7,030 nt of DNA from Candidatus Izemoplasma sp. (GCA_007117555.1 SKGI01000057.1:1-7030), one strand, 5' to 3'. Positions 1 through 6,446 are shown, counted from the first letter of the stretch. The notes: generated by a model not told the origin, from the letters alone. Translations and numbers: made by a program.

Positions 1-493
1 CTCGATACGTTGAAATGATAATATTTGGTGGCGTGCCAATTAATGACATCATCCCACCGAGAAGACTTCCAAAGGCTAACGGCATAAGATATAACGATGG
101 ACTGCGGTTGTTTTTACGCGCGAGTCGAATCGCAACGGGCATAAAAAGTGCCAAAGCACCGACATTGTTCATAAATGCACTCGCTAAAGTCACAAGCACA
201 AGTAAGACAATCAAATGGATTTCTTCGTACTGACCTAACCGACCTAAATGGCGTACAAGTACATCGACTAAACCCGAGTGCATCAACCCACGACTCACAA
301 GTAAAACCGCCGCAACGGTGATGACCGCTGGATGGCTAAACCCTAAAAATGCTTCATCAAATGGCACCAAACCAACGAGCGTCACAAACATCAAGGTCGC
401 AAACGCCACCAAATCATAACGCCACCGACCCCAAGCAAACAAAACAAGCACGACAAACAAAACGATGAGTATCATCCATTGATCAAAAGGCAT
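1..493 (-). CDS. SLC13/DASS-type anion permease, N-terminal part (runs off left edge)
   Basis: This is an open frame with no stop down to the window edge; 164 residues are visible. The protein is strongly hydrophobic, with membrane stretches near residues 6-21, 28-44, 55-70, 92-122 and 133-162. It carries two marks of the SLC13/ArsB-like ion-transporter superfamily: S-A-F-M-N-N-V at 105-111, and a re-entrant-type G-T-P-P-N at 153-157. The run G-F-S-H-P-A-V-I-T-V-A-A near residues 51-62 is typical of SLC13 permeases that often also carry central TrkA-C (RCK_C) domains; those would lie outside the window. Family members move dicarboxylates, sulfate or similar anions across the cytoplasmic membrane, usually with Na+. 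The substrate cannot be told here. The ATG at 491-493 has TAAAGAGGTG seven bases upstream. The gene is downstream of and co-oriented with tpx, but a terminator lies between them. The family call is firm; the substrate is unknown. Confidence 0.85.
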   Translation of the reverse strand, partial: MPFDQWMILIVLFVVLVLFAWGRWRYDLVAFATLMFVTLVGLVPFDEAFLGFSHPAVITVAAVLLVSRGLMHSGLVDVLVRHLGRLGQYEEIHLIVLLVLVTLASAFMNNVGALALFMPVAIRLARKNNRSPSLYLMPLAFGSLLGGMMSLIGTPPNIIISTYR

Positions 494-550
494 TGTGTGC
501 CACCTCTTTAATATGAATCAAAATATTGTCATAATGTAAACAGTATTTTC

Positions 551-575
551 TAAAAACGCACCGTCGCGGTGCGTA
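551..575 (-). terminator. Rho-independent terminator of tpx
   Basis: A perfect 8-bp inverted repeat (ACGCACCG, 3-nt loop, CGGTGCGT, at 556-574) begins 1-2 bases after the tpx stop. On the minus strand it is followed directly by a T run (TTTTTAG). GC-rich stem plus T run is the standard intrinsic terminator form. It should end the tpx (and upstream pnc) transcript before the SLC13 permease gene. Confidence 0.88.
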
Positions 576-1073
576 TTAACGAGCCAACTCAAGCAGTTTG
601 ATGACTTCATCGTATGTGGGATGATCAGACACGTTGCGAACATATTCTCGGTAGATAATCGTCCGCTGTTTATCTAGCACAAAAACAGCTCTTGCTAAAA
701 ATCGAAGTGGTGCGATCAACACCCCGTACTTACGACCAAAATCAAGTTCGCGATGATCAGACAAAGTGACCACTTGATCGAGACCACTCGCACCACACCA
801 GCGCTTTTGAGCAAATGGTAAGTCCACCGAAATTGTCAGAAAATCAACTTTAGAGCGCTCTTTTAAACGCTCATGAAACGTGCGTGTCTGGTAATCACAC
901 ACCCCAGTATCTAAGCTCGGCACGACACTAATCACAATAAAATCACGTGTAAAATCAGCTAACGTAACGGGCTGAAGTTGGGTGTTTAAAACGGTGAAAT
1001 CTGGCGCTGCTAAACCGCGCTCAAGCGGTTTGTCTGTCAACGCAAACGCTTTATTCCCAAACATTACTTCCAT
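576..1073 (-). CDS. tpx: Thiol peroxidase Tpx (atypical 2-Cys peroxiredoxin)
   Basis: The product reduces H2O2 and organic hydroperoxides in the cytoplasm and is normally recycled by thioredoxin. It has 165 residues, the usual length for Tpx. Family signatures are present in order: A-P-D-F-T-V near residues 23-28; V-V-P-S-L-D-T-G-V-C-D with the peroxidatic Cys59; D-L-P-F-A-Q-K-R-W-C-G-A with the resolving Cys93; then L-S-D-H-R and A-R-A-V-F-V-L-D. Both catalytic cysteines are kept. The frame is open back to a TTG at 1106. I chose the ATG at 1071-1073 because AGAAGGG (1083-1089) sits nine bases before it, and because the protein then starts M-E-V-M-F-G-N-K, as Tpx proteins do. The gene lies 58 nt after the CPBP stop and has its own promoter, so it could be read both alone and with the upstream pnc genes. 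An intrinsic terminator follows. Confidence 0.95.
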   Translation of the reverse strand: MEVMFGNKAFALTDKPLERGLAAPDFTVLNTQLQPVTLADFTRDFIVISVVPSLDTGVCDYQTRTFHERLKERSKVDFLTISVDLPFAQKRWCGASGLDQVVTLSDHRELDFGRKYGVLIAPLRFLARAVFVLDKQRTIIYREYVRNVSDHPTYDEVIKLLELAR

Positions 1074-1082
1074 ATAAGTCAT

Positions 1083-1089
1083 CCCTTCT
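1083..1089 (-). promoter_or_regulatory. Ribosome binding site fixing the tpx start
   Basis: AGAAGGG on the minus strand lies nine bases before the ATG at 1071-1073. It touches the in-frame ATG at 1080-1082, leaving that one with no spacing, and lies downstream of the TTG at 1106. It therefore supports the shorter protein. Confidence 0.7.
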
Positions 1090-1105
1090 ATCCCATGATA
1101 GTTCA

Positions 1106-1135
1106 ATTATAGCATATCACCATGGTGATACTCAA
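1106..1135 (-). promoter_or_regulatory. tpx promoter, extended -10 type
   Basis: On the minus strand TTGAGT (1130-1135) and a perfect TATAAT (1106-1111) are separated by 18 bases. TGC stands directly before the -10, giving the extended -10 form TGNTATAAT. The predicted start lies near 1099, leaving a leader of about 25 nt that contains the ribosome binding site. The -35 hexamer includes the TGA stop codon of the CPBP gene. The spacer is almost wholly filled by a palindrome (separate entry). Confidence 0.75.
1115..1130. promoter_or_regulatory. 16-bp perfect palindrome, candidate operator in the tpx promoter
   Basis: TATCACCATGGTGATA reads identically on both strands, with no loop. It occupies the spacer between the -35 and -10 elements of the tpx promoter, so a dimeric regulator bound here would sit directly on RNA polymerase's site. 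With no loop and no T run after it, it is a poor terminator for the upstream gene. The cognate regulator is not visible in the window, and the sequence is not the PerR box I know from Bacillus. The operator role is inference from position and symmetry. Confidence 0.5.
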
Positions 1136-1929
1136 TCTGAACTGTTTAAAAGTGTCGCTTTCTCAATCGCTAATAAACTAATAACCCCTACAGATCCCGC
1201 AAGCACTAAGTATAAATATGTCCCCACTGTATGCGCAAAGACAGGGGCTAATCCAAGTGTTGCAGCAGCGTTGATGGAAGCATGAAACAAAATCGTTAGC
1301 ACAATAGACCCCGTCTTTAAATAAAGCCCTGTTAGAAAGAGACTAAATACCAACGCTTGCAATAGATACGGTAAAAAAGCATAGTCAGATTGACCCGAAC
1401 CAATAACAAAAAACAACGGTATATGCCAAATCGCCCAAATAAGGCCAATAAATAGGGCCAGTGGTATTGCGGGCCAATGGATCAGTTTGTGTTGTAAATA
1501 TCCACGCCAACCTACTTCTTCAAGGCCACCTAAAAAGATGCCGGTCATTAAAAACAAAGGAAACAAATAGACAGGCTGCAAATCGAACACAAGCCATGGT
1601 GTCCCATATAATGCCCGTCTAACAAAAAGCGCCAATACACCGAGCAAAATAGGAATGACTAACGCATAAATGACTTCATTAACATGAAAACGAAACCGTG
1701 TTAAACTACGATAAAAAAAGGATTGGTGGTACGGATCGTTTTGGCGATGAATCAAGACAAAAGCCATCACAGTTGGAACGCTGCCACCAGCGATTAGAAG
1801 TAACCAACCTAACCCAGTATTAAGTGTGAGTAAATCCTGCTGGGTTAACACCGCAAGCAAACCATGAAATAATCCCGTAAGAACGAGTGTCAAAACAATG
1901 AAAAGGACCGTATACCGAGACAACCTCAT
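1132..1929 (-). CDS. CPBP-family intramembrane metalloprotease-like protein (ABI domain)
   Basis: A 265-residue multi-pass membrane protein with hydrophobic segments near residues 6-28, 40-60, 84-103, 118-135, 153-176, 186-204, 209-228 and 238-254. The three CPBP/Rce1 motifs are intact: E-E-V-G-W-R-G with Glu137, Glu138 and Arg142; W-H-I-P-L-F with His169; and H-A-S-I-N with His216 and Asn220. In this family these residues form the presumed metal-dependent active site in the membrane. Known members include the eukaryotic CAAX protease Rce1 and bacterial proteins linked to bacteriocin self-immunity, but most bacterial ones have no known substrate. The ATG overlaps the pncB stop (ATGA), with GGAG about eight bases upstream, so translation is probably coupled to pncB. 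No bacteriocin-like small gene is seen nearby. The family call is strong; the substrate and any link to NAD salvage are unknown. Confidence 0.88.
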   Translation of the reverse strand: MRLSRYTVLFIVLTLVLTGLFHGLLAVLTQQDLLTLNTGLGWLLLIAGGSVPTVMAFVLIHRQNDPYHQSFFYRSLTRFRFHVNEVIYALVIPILLGVLALFVRRALYGTPWLVFDLQPVYLFPLFLMTGIFLGGLEEVGWRGYLQHKLIHWPAIPLALFIGLIWAIWHIPLFFVIGSGQSDYAFLPYLLQALVFSLFLTGLYLKTGSIVLTILFHASINAAATLGLAPVFAHTVGTYLYLVLAGSVGVISLLAIEKATLLNSSD

Positions 1930-3383
1930 AAGGCTGTCTCCGTCTTGTTTTTACGATGGTTTTCAATCAACTTCATCTTAACTTCCCAAAGTGGTTTCGA
2001 TAAATCCACATAATACTGATGTGGGAACTCAAATCGACGCATTTCATCCCAAAGTGTCTCGAGTTCTGACTGGCAATATGCTTTAACACTTTTTACATCA
2101 GGCAGTTGATAGACGCGTTTCCCTTTTTGGTAAATGGGTTCAAGCAGTGCACGCAATGTATAATCCACATACGTCGTCCGCCGCCATGTATGATCAGGGT
2201 CAAATAACGTTAAAGGCTGTGTTGTATCGATGACTTCATCATGTAACGTAATTAAATCAGCACAGGCGTGCCCTGAGGGATCATAAATTCGGTATAATTT
2301 CTTAAAGTGCGGTGTCGTTAACTTATTCGGATTATCACTTAACTTGATTTTCGGTTTGATTTCGCCGTCCTTTTCAGTCGCGACTAACTTATATACGCCA
2401 CCAAAAACGGGATCGCTCTTCGCCGTAATCAGCCGCTCGCCAACACCAAACACATCAATGGGCGCGCCTTGGTCAATGAGCGCTTTAATTAAGTATTCAT
2501 CAAGCGCATTGCTGGCGATAATCTTACACTGATGTAATCCTGCCGCATCGAGTTCGCTCCGAATTTTCTTAGCTAAATACGTCAAATCGCCTGAGTCAAT
2601 CCGCACGGCGAAGCTCTGCACACCCTGTGGCAATAACGCTTCTTTAATCACTTGAATGGCATTGGGTAAGCCGCTTTTTAATGTATCGTATGTATCAAGA
2701 AGAAAGGTTGAATTTTCTGGATAAGTACGCGCATACGCTCTAAATGCTTCAAGTTCCGTATCAAACAACTGAACCCAACTATGCGCCATCGTGCCACTTG
2801 CTGGAATCTGCAAATGGGTGTCCGCATACGTATTACTTGTTAAATCAGCACCACCAATATACGCCGCACGCGCACCATAATTAGCACTCGATACACCATG
2901 TGCACGGCGCGCGCCCATCTCAATGATTAACCGGTCTTTCGCCGCAAACTTAATCCGACTTGCTTTCGTTGCAATCAAAGACTGATGATTAAACGCAAGC
3001 AAAAGATAAGTCTCAAGTAATTGCGCCTCTATCGCGGTAGCGCGAACGGTTAAAATCGGTTCATTTGGAAAAATAACAGTGCCTTCTTTGACAGCATAAA
3101 CATCACCTTTAAAAGAAAAGTTAGCTAAATATTTTAAAAAGGCTTCACTAAACAATTGTCGTTTGCGCAAATAATCGATGTCCGCTTCAGAAAAAGACAA
3201 ACTATCAATGTAGTGAATGACTGATTCTAATCCGGCCATGACGGCATAACCGCCTTGATTTGGGATCGAGCGGAAAAACAAGTCAAAGTAAACAATGGTA
3301 TCTTTAAAACCAGACTCAAAATAACCATTCGCCATCGTGAACTCATAAAAATCAATTAACATACTTTCATTAACTTTATTCAT
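1926..3383 (-). CDS. pncB: Nicotinate phosphoribosyltransferase
   Basis: The product makes nicotinate mononucleotide from nicotinate and PRPP, with ATP hydrolysis, in the cytoplasm; it is the committing step of the Preiss-Handler route to NAD. The protein has 485 residues from the chosen start, matching the long PncB form of Gram-positive bacteria. Visible marks (numbered from this start): an N-terminal D-F-Y-E-F-T-M-A-N-G-Y-F segment; G-A-R-R-A-H-G near 157-163; S-G-T-M-A-H-S with His201, the histidine phosphorylated in this family; L-L-D-T-Y-D-T near 228-234; and R-I-D-S-G-D near 261-266, a PRPP/phosphate-binding region. A first ATG at 3387-3389 overlaps the pncA stop as ATGA but sits against the AGAGG with no spacing. 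The ATG two codons on (3381-3383) has six bases of spacing and is preferred. It is coupled to pncA upstream and to the CPBP gene downstream. Confidence 0.96.
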   Translation of the reverse strand: MNKVNESMLIDFYEFTMANGYFESGFKDTIVYFDLFFRSIPNQGGYAVMAGLESVIHYIDSLSFSEADIDYLRKRQLFSEAFLKYLANFSFKGDVYAVKEGTVIFPNEPILTVRATAIEAQLLETYLLLAFNHQSLIATKASRIKFAAKDRLIIEMGARRAHGVSSANYGARAAYIGGADLTSNTYADTHLQIPASGTMAHSWVQLFDTELEAFRAYARTYPENSTFLLDTYDTLKSGLPNAIQVIKEALLPQGVQSFAVRIDSGDLTYLAKKIRSELDAAGLHQCKIIASNALDEYLIKALIDQGAPIDVFGVGERLITAKSDPVFGGVYKLVATEKDGEIKPKIKLSDNPNKLTTPHFKKLYRIYDPSGHACADLITLHDEVIDTTQPLTLFDPDHTWRRTTYVDYTLRALLEPIYQKGKRVYQLPDVKSVKAYCQSELETLWDEMRRFEFPHQYYVDLSKPLWEVKMKLIENHRKNKTETAL

Positions 3384-3385
3384 CG

Positions 3386-3916
3386 TCATCCTCTATTCTC
3401 AATATGAATGTGTAAGCCTTCCATAACATCGAGTGCTTTTTCATGGAGGCTTAAGTCAAAACTTGCGGTTGCGACTGCATCAATCATAATTTTGGCTTGT
3501 GGACATGCGGCTTTAGCAATCACCGCATTAGACAAAACACATATATTGGAAACAAGTCCTACAAGACGTATATGCGTAAATGCTTGTTCTTTCAAGTAAG
3601 CTCCAAGTTCAAGGGAAGGAAAACTTGGTTTCTCAAAACACGGATCATCAGGTGTTTTTAACGCCTCAATGCGTTCAGTCAAACGATGACCTAAAGTGCC
3701 TTTTAGACAATGTTCAACCGGTAAATGTTGTCCTTCTTCCGTTGACAAATAGGTCTCATCATGGGTGTCGAGTGTAAAGACAACCGTCCCCTTTTCTTGA
3801 CGGGTCCTTTGAATGTGATCAACGATCCGCGCCTCAATGGCTTTTGCACCTTCAAAGCCTAAAGCGCCATCGACAAAATCATTTTGGTAATCGACCACAA
3901 TTAAACAAGTTTTCAT
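3386..3916 (-). CDS. pncA: Nicotinamidase (isochorismatase-like cysteine hydrolase)
   Basis: The product hydrolyses nicotinamide to nicotinate and ammonia, feeding PncB, whose gene follows at once. It is a single-domain protein of 176 residues from the chosen start. The expected catalytic triad is present: Asp9 in V-V-D-Y-Q-N-D-F, Lys96 in F-E-K-P-S-F, and the nucleophile Cys126 in S-N-I-C-V-L. Likely metal ligands are Asp50 and His52 in L-D-T-H, with His69 in the E-H-C-L-K-G-T-L-G segment and perhaps His64. The frame runs upstream to 3976, but the ATG at 3914-3916 has an excellent GGAGGTGG (3921-3928) and matches the family N-terminus. The extra upstream residues overlap the promoter region and are not credible. 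Other isochorismatase-like amidases share the fold; the adjacent pncB makes nicotinamidase by far the likeliest function. Confidence 0.92.
   Translation of the reverse strand: MKTCLIVVDYQNDFVDGALGFEGAKAIEARIVDHIQRTRQEKGTVVFTLDTHDETYLSTEEGQHLPVEHCLKGTLGHRLTERIEALKTPDDPCFEKPSFPSLELGAYLKEQAFTHIRLVGLVSNICVLSNAVIAKAACPQAKIMIDAVATASFDLSLHEKALDVMEGLHIHIENRG
3390..3394 (-). promoter_or_regulatory. Ribosome binding site deciding the pncB start
   Basis: AGAGG on the minus strand touches the ATG at 3387-3389 but is six bases from the in-frame ATG at 3381-3383. The spacing favours the second start. It lies inside the last codons of pncA, so initiation is probably helped by ribosomes finishing pncA. Confidence 0.6.
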
Positions 3917-3920
3917 GCGA

Positions 3921-3928
3921 CCACCTCC
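3921..3928 (-). promoter_or_regulatory. Strong ribosome binding site of pncA
   Basis: GGAGGTGG on the minus strand lies four bases before the ATG at 3914-3916. It fixes the pncA start 20 codons inside the longest open frame. Confidence 0.8.
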
Positions 3929-3934
3929 GCTGTT

Positions 3935-3943
3935 ATTGTACCA
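3935..3943 (-). promoter_or_regulatory. Probable pncA operon promoter (extended -10 only)
   Basis: On the minus strand TGGTACAAT gives an extended -10 (TG, one base, then TACAAT, five of six matches to TATAAT). No good -35 lies 16-18 bases upstream (CGGTAA at best), as is common for extended -10 promoters. The start would fall near 3928, giving a very short leader in which the ribosome binding site sits almost at the 5' end. This is plausible but less certain than the tpx and lplA promoters. Confidence 0.5.
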
Positions 3944-3971
3944 TAATTTTGGAAGATTTACCGCACGGCTA

Positions 3972-3985
3972 GTCAATTGTTTGAC
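3972..3985. promoter_or_regulatory. Small inverted repeat over the lplA -35, possible operator
   Basis: GTCAA and TTGAC form a 5-bp inverted repeat with a 4-nt centre. The right arm covers most of the lplA -35 hexamer. It lies between the divergent pncA and lplA promoters, where one regulator could affect either. A repeat this short can arise by chance, so the call is tentative. Confidence 0.25.
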
Positions 3986-4009
3986 AGTAGGCTAAAATTC
4001 GAGTAAACT
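3981..4009 (+). promoter_or_regulatory. lplA promoter (sigma-70/SigA type)
   Basis: A consensus TTGACA at 3981-3986 is followed after exactly 17 bases by TAAACT at 4004-4009 (four of six matches to TATAAT). The start would lie near 4016, giving a leader of about 23 nt with the ribosome binding site AAAGAGGTG at 4026-4034. Confidence 0.72.
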
Positions 4010-4025
4010 TGAAACATCAAACGCT

Positions 4026-4034
4026 AAAGAGGTG
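4026..4034 (+). promoter_or_regulatory. Ribosome binding site of lplA
   Basis: AAAGAGGTG lies four bases before the ATG at 4039-4041 and downstream of the TTG at 4009 that opens the longest frame. It fixes the lplA start. The same sequence precedes the SLC13 permease gene on the other strand (501-509). Confidence 0.8.
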
Positions 4035-4038
4035 TTTT

Positions 4039-5031
4039 ATGAAAACTATTTTGAATGATTCTAAAGATCCGCGTTTTAATCTAGCGCTCGAAGAATATGT
4101 CTTGAAATATTTGCCAAGCGATGAAGATTTCGTACTCCTTTGGCAAAACGCAAACAGCGTCATCATTGGCCGTAATCAAAACACGATCGAAGAAATCAAT
4201 ACCGCTTATGTTAAAGCGCATGACGTTCAAGTTGTGCGACGTATCACAGGGGGCGGGGCTGTATATCATGACCTTGGCAATTTAAACTTTTCTTTTGTGA
4301 CGACCAGTCTTAAAGATAACTTAAACAACTACCGAAAGTTTACAGACCCTGTCATTCATGCCCTAAATGAAATGGGGGTACCCGCATCATTTTCTGGACG
4401 GAATGATATTGTTGTAGAAGGTAAGAAAATCAGTGGTAATGCGCAAAGTTACTATAAAAACAAAATGCTTCATCATGGAACGATTTTATTTGACGCTGAT
4501 TTGTCAATCATTGCGGATGTCCTCAATGTCAAACCAGATAAAATTGCCTCTAAAGGCATCAAGTCTAACCGAGCCCGTGTGACGAATATTAAGCCTTATT
4601 TAAAAGAATCGATTACAATGGTTCAGTTTAAAGAGCGTCTCTTAAAAGCTTTACTTGGTGATGATAACATTCTTAGTCACGTTTACTCACTCGACCGCGA
4701 TGATCTAGAAAAAATCGAACAGCTTGTTCGAGAACGCTATCGTACTTGGGACTGGAACTACGGCGAATCTCCCGAGTTCAGCATTGAAAAAAGTGGCCGC
4801 TATGCAGGCGGTCAAGTCTCGTTTCACTTTAATGTTAAAGATGGACGCATCGATGGTTTGAAGATTTATGGTGATTTTCTTGGCAGTCAAGCGTTAGAAC
4901 CGCTTGAAGAGGCCATGAATGGTGCTTTGTATGAAGAACATGCGATGCGGAAAATCCTTGAAAAACAACCTTTAGATATGTACTTTTTCAACATTACACT
5001 AGAAGATGTTCTCGACTGTTTATTCGGATAA
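4039..5031 (+). CDS. lplA: Lipoate-protein ligase A
   Basis: The product activates free lipoate with ATP to lipoyl-AMP and attaches it to the lysine of lipoyl domains (PDH E2 and relatives, GcvH) in the cytoplasm. It has 330 residues, the full two-domain length. The catalytic domain (about 1-240) shows R-R-I-T-G-G-G-A-V-Y-H-D at 67-78, the lipoate/adenylate-binding loop, then N-L-N-F-S-F, and G-K-K-I-S-G-N-A-Q with Lys130 at the position of the catalytic lysine of E. coli LplA (Lys133). R-Y-A-G-G-Q-V-S-F starts the C-terminal accessory domain (about 245-330), which bona fide LplA ligases carry. Ribosome binding site spacing sets the start at 4039; a TTG at 4009 lies within the promoter and is rejected. 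The gene has its own promoter, is divergent from pncA, and converges on the PDH E3 gene of a complex it would lipoylate. Octanoyltransferase is less likely given the C-terminal domain. Confidence 0.95.
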   Translation: MKTILNDSKDPRFNLALEEYVLKYLPSDEDFVLLWQNANSVIIGRNQNTIEEINTAYVKAHDVQVVRRITGGGAVYHDLGNLNFSFVTTSLKDNLNNYRKFTDPVIHALNEMGVPASFSGRNDIVVEGKKISGNAQSYYKNKMLHHGTILFDADLSIIADVLNVKPDKIASKGIKSNRARVTNIKPYLKESITMVQFKERLLKALLGDDNILSHVYSLDRDDLEKIEQLVRERYRTWDWNYGESPEFSIEKSGRYAGGQVSFHFNVKDGRIDGLKIYGDFLGSQALEPLEEAMNGALYEEHAMRKILEKQPLDMYFFNITLEDVLDCLFG

Positions 5032-5036
5032 TAAAA

Positions 5037-5074
5037 CCCCTTTCCAATTAAAAATTTGGAAAGGGGCTTTTTTT
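5037..5074. terminator. Bidirectional intrinsic terminator shared by lplA and lpd
   Basis: An 11-bp perfect stem (CCCCTTTCCAA at 5037-5047 with TTGGAAAGGGG at 5056-5066) has an 8-nt AT-rich loop. On the plus strand it is followed by C and seven Ts, a strong terminator for lplA. On the minus strand the same hairpin is followed by TTTTATTAT, suiting lpd. The lpd stop codon (5073-5075) lies within the plus-strand T run, so the two genes are packed right up to one hairpin. Confidence 0.93.
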
Positions 5075-6446
5075 ATAGATGAATGGGTTTATCTAAAATA
5101 CCGTGGGCTACTTCATGAATCATTTCTGATAAGGTCGGATGCGGATGAATCGTACGGACAAGATCATCGGCAGTCGCTTCAAGTTGCATCGCTAAGACGC
5201 CTTCAGCAATCATTTCGGTTGCCGTCGGTGCAAGAATATGCAGTCCGATAATTTCATTGTATTTTTTAGCTGCAATGAGTTTGACTAAACCCTCTTTTTC
5301 ACCTTCGCCTAAAGCTTTACCGTTTGCAGAGAGTGGGAATGTCGATACGGTATAGTCAATGTTGCGTTTTTTTGCTTCGGCTTCAGTCAGCCCAACTTGA
5401 GCAATTTCTGGGAAAGTGTAGATGCCGGAAGGTACTTTATCATAATCCATCGGATGGCCACCACCTAAAATGGTTTCAACCGCGATGATGCCTTCCATGC
5501 TCGCGACATGTGCTAACATGTGTTTGCCGTTTACATCGCCGATGGCATAGACATTCTCGACATTCGTTTTCATTCTCTCATCCGTCTCAATACCTGCGGT
5601 TGTGACCGTTAAGTTGAGCGCTTCAAGGCCTTTAAGGTTTGGTCGCATGCCCGTTGCAAGCAAGACGTGATCGGCCGATGCTTCATGGGTCTTTTCTTGG
5701 TGACTATAACGAACAGCACTCGCAGTAATCGCTTCGACATCAGCTTCAGTCAAAAGGGTGACACCTTCACTTTTTAGTTTCTTTTTAAAGGCTGCTCGAA
5801 TTTCTTCATCGACGCCAAGCAAAATGTCTGCTTCACGTTCTAAAATAGTCACTTCAGTACCAAAAGTATTAAAGATGGTCGCAAACTCAACACCGATGAC
5901 ACCACCACCGATAATCACGAGTTTTTTAGGTTGGTTTTTAAGATCGAGAATTTCTTTACTCGTCAATACCATCCCTTGTTCGTACTGCTCTTTCAAGCCT
6001 TCAATAGGCGGCATGGCTGGATGGGCACCCGTCGCAATGATGAGGTGGTCGGTTTTAAATGTTTCTTCACCGACTTTTATGGTCTTAGAATCGACTGCTT
6101 CAGCGAAGCCATCATAAACGGTCACACCATTTTTTTTAAGCAAATAAGCTACGCCACTTGTCAACTTTTTAACAACAGTAGATTTCCGCTTCATCAAAGC
6201 TTTGAAATCAACCGACACATGGGCTGAATCGACTTTGAGTCCATACTGTTTTGCATGCATAAACTGGCTATACACTTTAGCGCTTTTAAGTAACGTCTTA
6301 GTTGGAATACAACCCCAGTTAAGACAAACACCACCGATGGCTTCTTTCTCAACAAGCGCCACTTTTTTTCCAAGTTGCGCCGCTTTAATCGCTGCGACAT
6401 AACCGCCTGGCCCACCACCGATAATGGTGATATCAAATGTGTTCAT
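5073..6446 (-). CDS. lpd: Dihydrolipoamide dehydrogenase (E3 of pyruvate dehydrogenase)
   Basis: This FAD flavoenzyme re-oxidises dihydrolipoyl groups on E2 and reduces NAD+. The protein has 457 residues, normal length for E3. In order: the FAD-binding G-G-G-P-G-G-Y near residues 10-16; the redox disulfide C-L-N-W-G-C with Cys41 and Cys46; A-T-G-A near 138-141; the NAD-binding G-G-G-V-I-G-V-E-F near 180-188; Y-A-I-G-D near 300-304; and the C-terminal H-P-H-P-T-L-S-E with the base His436 and Glu441. No lipoyl domain is fused at the N-terminus, unlike some E3 proteins. A GTG at 6453-6455 opens the frame, but GGAGG (6457-6461) sits ten bases before the ATG at 6444-6446 and only one base from the GTG, so the ATG is used. 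It follows the E2 gene by 15 nt and is surely co-transcribed. It ends in the hairpin shared with lplA. Confidence 0.97.
   Translation of the reverse strand: MNTFDITIIGGGPGGYVAAIKAAQLGKKVALVEKEAIGGVCLNWGCIPTKTLLKSAKVYSQFMHAKQYGLKVDSAHVSVDFKALMKRKSTVVKKLTSGVAYLLKKNGVTVYDGFAEAVDSKTIKVGEETFKTDHLIIATGAHPAMPPIEGLKEQYEQGMVLTSKEILDLKNQPKKLVIIGGGVIGVEFATIFNTFGTEVTILEREADILLGVDEEIRAAFKKKLKSEGVTLLTEADVEAITASAVRYSHQEKTHEASADHVLLATGMRPNLKGLEALNLTVTTAGIETDERMKTNVENVYAIGDVNGKHMLAHVASMEGIIAVETILGGGHPMDYDKVPSGIYTFPEIAQVGLTEAEAKKRNIDYTVSTFPLSANGKALGEGEKEGLVKLIAAKKYNEIIGLHILAPTATEMIAEGVLAMQLEATADDLVRTIHPHPTLSEMIHEVAHGILDKPIHL

Noticed and set aside
15..233. Plus-strand open frame of 72 codons near the left edge
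   Set aside because: It is antisense to the SLC13 permease, whose conserved motifs explain this stretch.
510..540. Possible promoter for the SLC13 permease (TTTACA and CATATT on the minus strand)
   Set aside because: The spacer is 19 bases, the -10 is weak, and the start would fall on the ribosome binding site. The gene probably has a promoter in the 494-550 gap, but I cannot place it.
1115..1130. Palindrome after the CPBP gene read as a transcription terminator
   Set aside because: It has no loop and no T run on the minus strand, so an operator inside the tpx promoter explains it better.
1926..3916. Bacteriocin immunity locus around the CPBP gene
   Set aside because: No small secreted peptide gene, double-glycine leader or exporter is present; the neighbours are NAD salvage genes.
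3917..3976. Longer pncA start, adding 20 residues
   Set aside because: The extension covers the pncA promoter and is not family-like; a strong GGAGGTGG sits just before the internal ATG.
5758..6117. Plus-strand open frame of 119 codons antisense to lpd
   Set aside because: It lies wholly inside the very well conserved lpd gene, has no convincing ribosome binding site or promoter, and its protein resembles no family I recognise.
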